Of a DNA stretch of 43,822 nt, positions 25,962 through 33,887 are shown one piece after another (positions within the stretch are counted from its first letter, which is position 1; every line of letters begins with the position of its first letter). Both the position numbers and the translations under genes were made by a program. Origin of the DNA: Bacteroides sp. UBA1317 (GTDB taxonomy: Bacteria; Bacteroidota; Bacteroidia; Bacteroidales; Bacteroidaceae); contig DBTL01000030.1 in assembly GCA_002307035.1 (NCBI GenBank), forward strand, positions 1-43,822. The letters are read 5' to 3'. Under the pieces are notes generated by a model. It worked only from the letters and a program-made list of their open reading frames with translations, had not been told where the DNA came from and did no database searches.

Positions 25962-27284
25962 ATAGATAGCCAGACAAGCAACAGCGGTAAAGAAGGCAAA
26001 GAAATCTGACATTGGCATGCTAATCCATACTCCACTAACTCCGTATTTATGCGGAAGGATTAGTAAGAATGGCAGAAGATATACGAGTTGACGGGAAAGT
26101 GAAAGGAAAATACTTACCTTTACTTTTCCTATGCTTTGGAAGAAATTTGATATTACGATCTGGCAACCAACAAAAGGAAACAGCATGATGGTGATTCTCA
26201 GCCCTGCAGCTGCCATATTTATTAATTCATTACTATTGGTGAACATGGCCGAAACTGCATGTGGAAATAGCTCGCAGATAAGAAAACCTGTACTGGTAAT
26301 GCTTATTCCACTAATAATGCCTAAACGTAAAGCCTGTTTGACACGTTTCATCTTTTTAGCACCATAGTTATATCCTATAATAGGCTGTAATCCCATAGTT
26401 AAACCCATGACAGTCATGACAAAGAGTGTCATTAAACGATTAATAATTCCATAAGCACCAATCGCCATGTCTCCTCCATACTTTTGTAGGCTAACATTGA
26501 TAACGATTACTATGGTACACGTACATAAATTCATGAGAAAAGGTGCCATGCCAATAGAGAATATATGACCCACTATGCGAATATTCATTTTCCAGAAATC
26601 ATGTCTCAAATGCACATAGCTTTTTTGATTGATGAAATGACTTAATACCCATACCATACCGATAAATTGGGATAAGACAGTAGCCATGGCTGCTCCACGT
26701 ATTCCCCAATGGAAATGAAAAATGAAAATCGGAGCAAGAATTACGTTTGCTATCACGGTCACCATTGATGTCATCATTGCTTTCTTAGGATATCCTGTAG
26801 CACGCATCACGTTATTGAGTCCGATCATGAGGTAGGAGATCGGTGTTCCAATGAGAATTACCTGCATAAAATCTCGTGCATAAGGTAATGTTACTTTGCT
26901 AGCACCGAAAAAGAGTAGTATGTCATCTAGAAAGATAAAAGAAATCGTACCGAAAAAAAGAGCATTTATGATGCAGAGCATCAACGTGTTTCCTAATACG
27001 GATGTAGCTCCGTCAAGGTCTCTTTCTCCTAAGCGTATGGATGAAATAGTAGCTCCTCCACCTGCCACAAGGGTGCAAAACGCCATCACCAAATTCATAA
27101 AAGGAAAAGTAATTGCAAGACCGGAAATAGCCATCGGTCCAACGCCATGTCCAATGAAAATGCTATCAATGATGTTATAGAGTGAAGTAAGCGTCATACC
27201 GATAATAGCTGGTATGGAATATTGTAACAGTAGCTTTCCGATGCTTTTAGTCCCAAGTGTATGCGGATTGTTTTGTTGTGACAT
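25923..27284 (-). CDS. MATE family efflux transporter
   Basis: Multidrug and toxic compound extrusion type transporter, about 453 residues with 12 hydrophobic segments. The N-terminal IGKLLLQYSIPAIIGM and the IDSIFIGHGVGPMAISGLAI segments, and their repeat in the second half, are typical of the DinF/NorM-related MATE group. Export is expected to be driven by Na+ or H+. The start at 27284 (MSQQNNPHTLG) was chosen because an upstream in-frame ATG at 27317 lies inside the TACCTTTG promoter element. Its 3' end overlaps the ABC ATPase gene by 39 bp tail to tail. The substrate is unknown. Confidence 0.92.
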   Translation of the reverse strand: MSQQNNPHTLGTKSIGKLLLQYSIPAIIGMTLTSLYNIIDSIFIGHGVGPMAISGLAITFPFMNLVMAFCTLVAGGGATISSIRLGERDLDGATSVLGNTLMLCIINALFFGTISFIFLDDILLFFGASKVTLPYARDFMQVILIGTPISYLMIGLNNVMRATGYPKKAMMTSMVTVIANVILAPIFIFHFHWGIRGAAMATVLSQFIGMVWVLSHFINQKSYVHLRHDFWKMNIRIVGHIFSIGMAPFLMNLCTCTIVIVINVSLQKYGGDMAIGAYGIINRLMTLFVMTVMGLTMGLQPIIGYNYGAKKMKRVKQALRLGIISGISITSTGFLICELFPHAVSAMFTNSNELINMAAAGLRITIMLFPFVGCQIVISNFFQSIGKVKVSIFLSLSRQLVYLLPFLLILPHKYGVSGVWISMPMSDFFAFFTAVACLAIYLRRNASYYATIE

Positions 27285-27314
27285 GCGTTTTCCTTTACTT
27301 TTTTTTAAAGACAA

Positions 27315-27322
27315 CAAAGGTA
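27315..27322 (-). promoter_or_regulatory. Promoter -7 element (TACCTTTG) for the MATE gene
   Basis: Minus-strand TACCTTTG matches TAnnTTTG; start near 27308, leader of about 24 nt to the chosen ATG. Confidence 0.6.
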
Positions 27323-27414
27323 CTAAATATTTGTCTCTTCCAACGATTATTTAGAACTTTGCATTTCGTTTAATGAATATGTTTAATGAATTTTAATTCC
27401 AGAAGATAATTGAT

Positions 27415-28065
27415 ATGGATAAGATGAATACGATTGCTGCGTTGTTTGATTTTGATGGAGTTGTGATGGACACTGAGGGACAATATACGATCTTTTGGAA
27501 TGAACAAGGTAAAAAATATCTTGGTATTGTTGATTTTGGTCGGTTGATCAAAGGGCAAACTTTAACTCAGATATATGATAAACACTTTAGCGGTTTGAAT
27601 GATATACAACTACAAATACGTAAAGACCTGACTTTATTCGAAGAGAATATGGTTTATGAATACATACCGGGAGTTGAACATTTTTTGGCAGACTTACGAC
27701 GTAATGAAGTAAGAATTGCTGTGGTGACAAGCTCTGACGAAAAAAAAATGGCTAATGTATACCGTGCGCATCCCACTTTGTGCGATAAGTTTGATCGTAT
27801 TATTACCGCAAATCTTTTCACTCATTCCAAACCTCATCCGGAGTGTTTCCTTTTGGGCATGCAACTGTTGGGCGCAACGGCTGAAAACACGTTCGTTTTT
27901 GAAGACTCTTTTCATGGTTTGCAAGCAGGAATCTCTTCCGGAGCTACAGTCATAGGCTTAGCTACTACTAACTCGCGTCAATCGATAGCGGATAAAGCGC
28001 ATCTTGTTATTGACAATTTTCTAGAAATGAGCTTTGATGAACTGATTCACTTAAGAAAAAAGTAG
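27415..28065 (+). CDS. HAD-superfamily hydrolase, beta-phosphoglucomutase-like
   Basis: A 216-residue HAD protein: motif I DFDGVVMDTE with nucleophile D12 and D14, motif II VVTSSDEK, motif III lysine in SKPHPE and motif IV VFEDSFHG, with a helical cap between residues 17 and 85. The sequence resembles sugar-phosphate phosphatases and beta-phosphoglucomutases of subclass I; the exact substrate cannot be read. A second ATG lies 9 bp downstream. It stands between a divergent MATE gene and an NDH-2 gene 109 bp downstream, with no evident functional link. Confidence 0.88.
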   Translation: MDKMNTIAALFDFDGVVMDTEGQYTIFWNEQGKKYLGIVDFGRLIKGQTLTQIYDKHFSGLNDIQLQIRKDLTLFEENMVYEYIPGVEHFLADLRRNEVRIAVVTSSDEKKMANVYRAHPTLCDKFDRIITANLFTHSKPHPECFLLGMQLLGATAENTFVFEDSFHGLQAGISSGATVIGLATTNSRQSIADKAHLVIDNFLEMSFDELIHLRKK

Positions 28066-28174
28066 AATATATTTCTTGTTACATTGGTTGGTTTTTTTGT
28101 GCTATAAGTGTTAATTCAATGAACAACAGCTTTTAATGGGTGTTCTTCTATATCATTAAGTTAAAAATTAAGAT

Positions 28175-29473
28175 ATGATGAATATTCAAATACCTGTTAC
28201 AAAGAAGAAACGAATCGTCATTATCGGAGGTGGTTTCGGAGGATTAGCATTGGCCGACAAAATGTGTAGTGAAGAATTTCAGGTTGTGCTAATAGATAGG
28301 CATAACTATCACCAATTTCAACCACTTTTATATCAAGTCGCTTCAGCTGGATTGGAACCTAGTTCCATTTCATTTCCTTTCAGGAAGAATTTCAGAAAGA
28401 AAATGAACTTTTATTTTCGTTTGGCGGAGGTAAAAGATCTTTTAATCGAAGAACATACCGTAGTAACGAGCATCGGTAATCTATCTTATGATTATTTGGT
28501 GATTGCTGCCGGTACTACTACCAATTTCTTTGGAAATGAAACGATTCGAAAGGTTGCTTTGCCAATGAAGAGTGTAGAAGAGGCCTTAACCTTGCGAAAT
28601 ACTTTGTTGTTACGTTTTGAAAGGGCACTCGATTGTTCGAATCCGGAAACGAAGCGCTCATTGCTCAATGTGGTTATTGTAGGTGGTGGAGCAACAGGAG
28701 TTGAAATAGCCGGTGCAATCTCTGAGATGAAGAAATATATTATTCCGAAAGATTATCCTGATTTAAAAAAGGATGAACTGACTATTTACCTTGTCGAAGG
28801 TTCTGATAGATTATTGCATAGTATGTCTGAAGAAGCATCAGTTAATGTTTTGAGATACCTTACTGATATGGGGGTGGTAATCTTGCTTAATAAACGGGTT
28901 GTCAATTATGAATCTGGATGTGTGCTATTGAATGATGGACAATCATTGCCTACCAATACGCTTATTTGGGTAAGTGGAGTAATAGCAGAACATTTTAATA
29001 AGATCTCGCCTGAATTGATAGGGCATGGAGGTCGTTTGTTGGTTAATGAATTTAATCAACTGAAAGGGTACCAAGATATATTTGTAATTGGTGATATCTG
29101 CTTACAGAACGAAGATGCATATCCCAATGGACACCCGCAAGTAGCTCCGGTAGCCATTCAGCAAGGAGAATTATTGGCTGACAATCTAGAACGAATGCTA
29201 AAGGGACTACCTTTAATGCCTTTTACTTATAAAGATAGGGGAGCACTGGCTACAGTAGGGCGTAACAAGGCTGTGGCTGACCTAAAGAAACTGAAACTTC
29301 ATGGTTTTATGGCTTGGATAGTATGGATGATTGTCCATCTACGTTCCATTTTGGGAGTTAAGAATAAATTGATAGTATTGATTAATTGGGTTTGGAATTA
29401 TATCACCTATGATCAATCCGTTCGGTTTATTTTCAAATCTAGCCCCAAAGGGCACCACTATAATTCTCGGTAG
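28175..29473 (+). CDS. ndh: Type II NADH:quinone oxidoreductase
   Basis: A single-subunit, non-proton-pumping NADH dehydrogenase of 432 residues. The FAD dinucleotide motif IIGGGFGGL is at about 16-24 and the NADH motif VIVGGGATGVEIAGA near 170; FVIGDI (about residue 305) is the second FAD contact. The C-terminal part (about 375-425) is rich in Trp, Ile and basic residues (MAWIVWMIVHLRSILG), the amphipathic membrane anchor of this family. It passes electrons to menaquinone and sits at the inner face of the membrane. It appears to be its own unit, 90 bp before panB. Confidence 0.9.
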   Translation: MMNIQIPVTKKKRIVIIGGGFGGLALADKMCSEEFQVVLIDRHNYHQFQPLLYQVASAGLEPSSISFPFRKNFRKKMNFYFRLAEVKDLLIEEHTVVTSIGNLSYDYLVIAAGTTTNFFGNETIRKVALPMKSVEEALTLRNTLLLRFERALDCSNPETKRSLLNVVIVGGGATGVEIAGAISEMKKYIIPKDYPDLKKDELTIYLVEGSDRLLHSMSEEASVNVLRYLTDMGVVILLNKRVVNYESGCVLLNDGQSLPTNTLIWVSGVIAEHFNKISPELIGHGGRLLVNEFNQLKGYQDIFVIGDICLQNEDAYPNGHPQVAPVAIQQGELLADNLERMLKGLPLMPFTYKDRGALATVGRNKAVADLKKLKLHGFMAWIVWMIVHLRSILGVKNKLIVLINWVWNYITYDQSVRFIFKSSPKGHHYNSR

Positions 29474-29523
29474 TTAAGAGACCAAAATACAGGGAAATAT
29501 TTTCTAATCCCGTATGAATGCTA

Positions 29524-29531
29524 TAACTTTG
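29524..29531 (+). promoter_or_regulatory. Promoter -7 element (TAACTTTG) for panB-MFS
   Basis: TAACTTTGC fits TAnnTTTG; the start would be near 29538, about 27 nt before the panB ATG. Confidence 0.55.
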
Positions 29532-29564
29532 CCCAATATTTAGAAAATTTAATAGTTTAAAATT

Positions 29565-30386
29565 ATGGCTGGTTATATATCAGATGATACAAGGAAGGTG
29601 ACAACTCATCGCCTTATCGAAATGAAAGAAAGAGGTGAGAAGATATCAATGCTTACTTCTTATGACTTTACTACTGCAAAGATTGTCGATGGTGCAGGCA
29701 TTGATGTTATTTTGGTAGGCGACTCTGCATCCAACGTGATGGCAGGCAACGTAACGACTCTCCCCATCACTCTTGATCAAATGATTTATCATGGTAAGTC
29801 GGTGGTTCGTGCGGTGAATCGTGCAATGGTAGTGGTAGATATGCCTTTCGGTTCTTATCAAGGAAACTCAAAAGAGGGATTGGCTTCTGCTATCCGTATT
29901 ATGAAGGAAAGTCATGCCGATGCTTTAAAACTGGAAGGTGGCGAAGAGATTCTAGAAACGGTTAATCGCATTCTTTGTGCAGGCATTCCTATTATGGGAC
30001 ATTTGGGCTTGATGCCACAATCAATCAATAAATATGGTACTTATACTGTGCGGGCTAAAGATGAAGTTGAAGCTGAAAAGTTAATACGTGACGCGCATCT
30101 TCTGGAAGAAGCAGGATGCTTCGGGCTAGTTTTGGAGAAAATTCCGGCTAACTTGGCAGAGCGTGTAGCCAACGAGCTGAGTATTCCTGTGATTGGTATC
30201 GGTGCCGGAGGAAAAGTAGACGGACAGGTATTGGTCATTCAGGATATGCTGGGTATGAGCCAAGGATTTAGTCCTCGTTTCTTACGTCGATATGCCGACT
30301 TGCATACGATTATGACAAATGCTATTCAACAATATGTAACAGACGTAAAAAGCTCTGATTTCCCAAATGAGAAAGAGCAATACTAA
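29565..30386 (+). CDS. panB: 3-methyl-2-oxobutanoate hydroxymethyltransferase
   Basis: Makes ketopantoate from 2-oxoisovalerate and methylenetetrahydrofolate, the first committed step of pantothenate and coenzyme A synthesis. At 273 residues it has normal length. Family motifs seen: MLTSYDFTTAKIVDGAGID, VGDSASNVMAG with the Mg-binding Asp, VVDMPFGSYQ, KLEGGEE, GHLGLMPQS and VIGIGAGGKVDGQVLVIQDMLGM. Its 3' end overlaps the following MFS gene by 20 bp, implying coupled translation. Confidence 0.96.
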   Translation: MAGYISDDTRKVTTHRLIEMKERGEKISMLTSYDFTTAKIVDGAGIDVILVGDSASNVMAGNVTTLPITLDQMIYHGKSVVRAVNRAMVVVDMPFGSYQGNSKEGLASAIRIMKESHADALKLEGGEEILETVNRILCAGIPIMGHLGLMPQSINKYGTYTVRAKDEVEAEKLIRDAHLLEEAGCFGLVLEKIPANLAERVANELSIPVIGIGAGGKVDGQVLVIQDMLGMSQGFSPRFLRRYADLHTIMTNAIQQYVTDVKSSDFPNEKEQY

Positions 30387-31551
30387 AGGACTACTTTCTT
30401 CGAGTTATTTGCAGATTTGTTTAGGCAATTTTTTATTGTTCGTAGCTCGATATATGTTACTCCCTGTACTTCCTAGTGTGATGGCCAACAAGTTAGGGAC
30501 ATCGTTGGCTCTTACAGGCACTCTATTTATTTTTCTTACGGTAGGTATGTTTGTTGTAGGTCCTTTTTATAGCTATCTACTAGATGCTTACAAGCGGAAA
30601 TATATATGTGTGCTTTCTTTTGCTTTGATGCTATTGGCTACTGTAGGGTGCACACTAGCTACTACGACTACGGAATTATTGCTTTTGTGCGTTGTGCATG
30701 GCATGGCTTTTGGATTGGCTACTACTTCAAACATTACATTGGCCATTGATTTAACTACCCCTAACCGTCGCAGTGTGAGCAATGTTCTGTTTGGATGGAC
30801 TTCTCGCCTAGGCATGATGATCGGCATTGCTGCAGGTATATACTTGTTTATGCTAGAAGGATTCTATACGGCTATTTATGGTTCGCTAGCTGTAGGCGGT
30901 TTAGGTATATTGTTGTTAATGATGCTTTATGTACCTTTTCGGGCACCTATTGGTACGAAGCTTTGTACCACAGATCGTTTTCTGTTGTTTCGTGGTGGTA
31001 TACCTATGCTGAACATGATTCTTATTTCATTTGTAGTTGGTGTACTTATCCCTTTAATTCCTCATACCTTTCGTTGTGTAGAAGCAATGGGTATTATTAT
31101 TCCATTCTTTGCCGTGGTTGGGTTGGGCTTTTTCTGCTCAGTATTGTTCGTAAAACTCTGGTTTAAGAAAGAACATATTCGGGGGCAAATAATTACTGGG
31201 TTGATTATTGTAATAGGATCCATTGGATCATTGATTTTTCCGATTGCTTATTTCGGTATCTCTTTGGCTGCAGCACTATTAGGTATTGGCTTAGGATTGG
31301 CTACTCCTGAATTTCTACTGATGTTCGTGAAATTATCTCAACACTGCCAACGCGGTACAGCAAATACGACTCATTTACTAGCTTGGGAAACAGGAATCTC
31401 ATTGGGTGTAGCTGTTACTTGCTACTTCACTCTGCATGTAAGTGGTTCCCCAACTATTCCTTATCGCATTAGTCTGGCGTCGGCATTGCTAGCACTTGCC
31501 TTTTTTATTTTTATTACGTATCCTTATTTTAAGAAGAAAAGAATTCGATAA
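30367..31551 (+). CDS. MFS transporter
   Basis: A 394-residue protein with about 12 transmembrane helices and the MFS loop 2-3 signature (YSYLLDAYKRK). The start at 30367 lies inside the end of panB; it is kept because the hydrophilic N-terminus leads naturally into the first helix (LQICLGNFLLFVARYML) and no later Met would keep that helix. Several Bacteroidota relatives are annotated only as MFS sugar or drug transporters. Tight coupling to panB raises the possibility of a pantothenate-pathway compound as substrate, but this is inference only. It is closed by the shared terminator at 31678-31708. Confidence 0.85.
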   Translation: MRKSNTKGLLSSSYLQICLGNFLLFVARYMLLPVLPSVMANKLGTSLALTGTLFIFLTVGMFVVGPFYSYLLDAYKRKYICVLSFALMLLATVGCTLATTTTELLLLCVVHGMAFGLATTSNITLAIDLTTPNRRSVSNVLFGWTSRLGMMIGIAAGIYLFMLEGFYTAIYGSLAVGGLGILLLMMLYVPFRAPIGTKLCTTDRFLLFRGGIPMLNMILISFVVGVLIPLIPHTFRCVEAMGIIIPFFAVVGLGFFCSVLFVKLWFKKEHIRGQIITGLIIVIGSIGSLIFPIAYFGISLAAALLGIGLGLATPEFLLMFVKLSQHCQRGTANTTHLLAWETGISLGVAVTCYFTLHVSGSPTIPYRISLASALLALAFFIFITYPYFKKKRIR

Positions 31552-31677
31552 TTGATTAGCGAATAATATCTATAGTAAGTAAGCTAAATATAAGTTTTAC
31601 GCATTGACTTACATATTTCTATACGTTGAAATTATATTCTGGTTAAAAAGAATCGGATTTTTATAGGAGGATAACAA

Positions 31678-31708
31678 AAAATCCTCTCCGATTGTCGGAG
31701 AGGATTTT
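31678..31708. terminator. Bidirectional terminator between the MFS gene and rpsP
   Basis: AAAATCCTCTCCGA (31678-31691) pairs perfectly with TCGGAGAGGATTTT (31695-31708) around a 3-nt loop. T-rich tails exist on both strands, so it can stop both the panB-MFS and rpsP transcripts. Confidence 0.9.
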
Positions 31709-31756
31709 ATAAGGTTTAATCCTTTTTCTTTATCGAGAATAACCCGAAAAGCCGGA

Positions 31757-32371
31757 TTATTCAGCTTTAGCTTCAGCAGCTGGTGCTTCTTCAGTAGCAA
31801 CTTCAGCAACTGGAGCAACTTCTTCTGGTGCAACAGTTTCTTCTGCAGGAGCAGCAACTTCTTCTGCTGGTGCTTCTTCAACTACTGGAGCAGGAGCGTT
31901 AGCAGCTTCTTCTGCAGCTTTTTTCTCTGCAAGAACTTTTGCTTTAGCTTCGTTTACTTTCTTTTCAGCTTCAAAACGTGCTTTTGCATCAGCTTTTGCA
32001 TCAGCTTCTTGTTTAGCTTTCAAAGCAGATAGGCCTGTTTGCTTGTTGGCTTTCCATGCTTCAAATTTAGCTTCTGCTTCTGCTTCGCCAAATGCGCCTT
32101 TAGTAACACCACCAAGAAGATGTTTTTTCATGTAAATTCCTTCGTTAGAAAGAATAGTACGAACTGTGTCTGTAGGTTGTGCACCTTTCAAAACCCATGA
32201 TAGTGCACTGTCGAAATTCAAATCTACTGTAGCAGGATTGGTGTTTGGGTTGTATGTACCAAGCTTCTCTGTAAATTTACCATCACGTGGTGCTCTGCTG
32301 TCTGCAATTACAATTGAATAGAACGCGTAACTTTTACGTCCGTGTCTTTGCAATCTGATTTTAGTTGCCAT
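31757..32371 (-). CDS. rpsP: Small ribosomal subunit protein S16 with long acidic C-terminal tail
   Basis: The first 80 or so residues are S16 (TKIRLQRHGRKSYAFYSIVIADSRAPRDG, then LGTYNPNTNP), an assembly protein of the 30S subunit. Total length is 204, more than twice the bacterial norm of 80-90; the additional part is a lysine/glutamate-rich helical segment (about 95-155) followed by a Pro/Ala/Glu/Val low-complexity tail (about 156-204). Tails of this kind are common in Bacteroidota S16. It is a single-gene unit with a TTTG-N19-TATCTTTG promoter and a small hairpin in the leader. Confidence 0.95.
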   Translation of the reverse strand: MATKIRLQRHGRKSYAFYSIVIADSRAPRDGKFTEKLGTYNPNTNPATVDLNFDSALSWVLKGAQPTDTVRTILSNEGIYMKKHLLGGVTKGAFGEAEAEAKFEAWKANKQTGLSALKAKQEADAKADAKARFEAEKKVNEAKAKVLAEKKAAEEAANAPAPVVEEAPAEEVAAPAEETVAPEEVAPVAEVATEEAPAAEAKAE

Positions 32372-32407
32372 TTTAAATAAATGTTATTAATTAATGATTT
32401 GAATAAT

Positions 32408-32426
32408 GCTATTATCTCGTAATAGC
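32408..32426 (-). other. Hairpin at the 5' end of the rpsP leader
   Basis: GCTATTA (32408-32414) and TAATAGC (32420-32426) are perfectly complementary around a 5-nt loop. The hairpin begins at the predicted transcription start, so it may protect the mRNA 5' end or serve autoregulation. Confidence 0.5.
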
Positions 32427-32431
32427 GGCTG

Positions 32432-32462
32432 CAAAGATAGATGTTTTATTTTGATTGACAAA
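32432..32462 (-). promoter_or_regulatory. Full promoter (TTTG-N19-TATCTTTG) for rpsP
   Basis: Minus-strand -33 TTTG at 32459-32462 and -7 TATCTTTG at 32432-32439 with a 19-bp spacer: the Bacteroides housekeeping consensus. Confidence 0.8.
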
Positions 32463-32492
32463 AAGTTCTATTCTTTTTGTGCTTCTCATTTC

Positions 32493-33791
32493 TTATGAAT
32501 ATCGTCTGGGATAGCGGAACAGAATGGCCATAATTGCAAATAATCCCATAGCAAAAGGGTAATACAAATTACCGATGATGCTAATAGGGGAGATGTTTGC
32601 CAATCCGGCAGCAATAAGCATTTGCGCACCATAGGGGATTATTCCTTGAATAAAACATGAAAAAGTATCGAGTATACTGGCTGTTTTACGACGATCTAAG
32701 TGAAACTTTATGGCTATATCTTTGGCAATGGGGCCTGTGGTGATAATGGCGATGGTATTGTTAGCTGTGCACAGATTGGCAATGCTCACCAATGCGGCAA
32801 TGCTGAACTCGGCACCACGTTTGCCTTTTACGTGTTTGGTTAGTGCGGCAATGATATAGTCGATTCCTCCGTTGTAGCGAATGGTCTCGAGCATACCACC
32901 TGCTAGTAGGGTGACAATAATCAATTCACCCATACCGATAATTCCGTTTCCCATAGAACCAAACCAATCAAAAAAGCTGAAGCTACCAGTGGTTAAGCCT
33001 ACGATGCCTGTAGAAATTATACCGATGAGGAGTACTAACATTACGTTCATTCCGGCTACGGCGGTGCCCAGTACGATGAGGTAGGGTAATACTTTCAGCC
33101 ATTCAATATCTTGAGTTTGTGGAGGTGCAGTTACGGATAGACCTTGAAAAACATAAACGCCCAGAACGATAATAGCAGCCGGAACAACGATCATAGAATT
33201 GACACGAAACTTATCACGCATCACACATTCTTGAGTTTTGGTTGCTGCAATGGTAGTGTCGGAGATAAACGAAAGGTTATCGCCAAAGAAAGATCCACCC
33301 ACAACGATGCCCACCATGAAAGAGAGATCAATGCCTGTTTTCTCGGCCAGCCCAATGGCTACCGGTGTCAGTGCTACAATAGTGCCTACACTGGTTCCGA
33401 TGGAAAGGGAGATGAAACATGATGCAATAAAGATACCAGCCAGTAGCAGGTTATCCGGCAGTATATGGAGTGTCAGGTTGACTGCCGCATCAATGGCACC
33501 CATCTGTTTGGCACTTTGGGCGAAAGCTCCTGCCAAGACGAATATCCATATCATGAGCATGATGTTCTTGTTGGATGCGCCAACGGAAAATTGATAGATA
33601 CGATGTTCTAAGTTTAACCCCTTGGTAATGGCAATGGCATAGCACGAAGAAACCAAAAAAGCGACTGTGATGGGGATTTTATAGAAGTCGTTTACAATGA
33701 TAGATGTGACTAGGTAAAGACACAGAAAGACAAATAAGGGACTCAGGGCCCATAACCCTGATTTGCGGTGCACCGTTTTTTCTTCGCTCAT
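32493..33791 (-). CDS. NhaC-family Na+/H+ antiporter
   Basis: A 432-residue membrane protein with about 11-12 hydrophobic segments. The pattern of the SIGTSVGTIVALTPVAIGLA segment (about residue 130), FFGDNLSFISDTTIAA (about 168-183) and the GMLETIRYNGGIDYII region is characteristic of NhaC/COG1757 antiporters, which exchange cytoplasmic Na+ (sometimes with organic acids) for protons. It is transcribed alone from a promoter element (33818-33825) directly adjoining the terminator of the upstream uxaA unit. Malate/lactate-type exchange is an alternative for this family. Confidence 0.88.
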   Translation of the reverse strand: MSEEKTVHRKSGLWALSPLFVFLCLYLVTSIIVNDFYKIPITVAFLVSSCYAIAITKGLNLEHRIYQFSVGASNKNIMLMIWIFVLAGAFAQSAKQMGAIDAAVNLTLHILPDNLLLAGIFIASCFISLSIGTSVGTIVALTPVAIGLAEKTGIDLSFMVGIVVGGSFFGDNLSFISDTTIAATKTQECVMRDKFRVNSMIVVPAAIIVLGVYVFQGLSVTAPPQTQDIEWLKVLPYLIVLGTAVAGMNVMLVLLIGIISTGIVGLTTGSFSFFDWFGSMGNGIIGMGELIIVTLLAGGMLETIRYNGGIDYIIAALTKHVKGKRGAEFSIAALVSIANLCTANNTIAIITTGPIAKDIAIKFHLDRRKTASILDTFSCFIQGIIPYGAQMLIAAGLANISPISIIGNLYYPFAMGLFAIMAILFRYPRRYS

Positions 33792-33817
33792 ATTCTAAAA
33801 AGTTGCTATTTTGTTGG

Positions 33818-33825
33818 CAAAGATA
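33818..33825 (-). promoter_or_regulatory. Promoter -7 element (TATCTTTG) for the NhaC gene
   Basis: Exact TAnnTTTG match on the minus strand. It starts only a few bases downstream of the U-tract of the uxaA terminator, repeating the arrangement at 3002-3020. Confidence 0.6.
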
Positions 33826-33828
33826 AAT

Positions 33829-33863
33829 AAAAAAGGGACACCTATTAGTATAATTGGTGCCCC
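33829..33863 (-). terminator. Intrinsic terminator of lacI-uxaA
   Basis: On the minus strand GGGGCACC (33863-33856) pairs with GGTGTCCC (33842-33835), including one G-U pair, followed by six T (33834-33829). It begins 25 bp after the uxaA stop. Confidence 0.82.
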
Positions 33864-33887
33864 CACATATGAATGTTATAAAGGTTT

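Noticed and set aside
29534..29545. AATATTTAGA upstream of panB, resembling half of the 22821-22833 palindrome
   Set aside because: The left half (TCTAA) is not complete and it stands alone; probably chance in AT-rich DNA.
31609..31881. Lys/Leu-rich 90-residue frame opposite the end of rpsP
   Set aside because: It is the shifted reading of the repetitive GAAGCA-rich tail of rpsP and crosses its terminator; no promoter or family resemblance.
32881..33594. Several plus-strand frames opposite the NhaC gene
   Set aside because: All are shadows of a membrane protein gene whose own frame has clear NhaC motifs.
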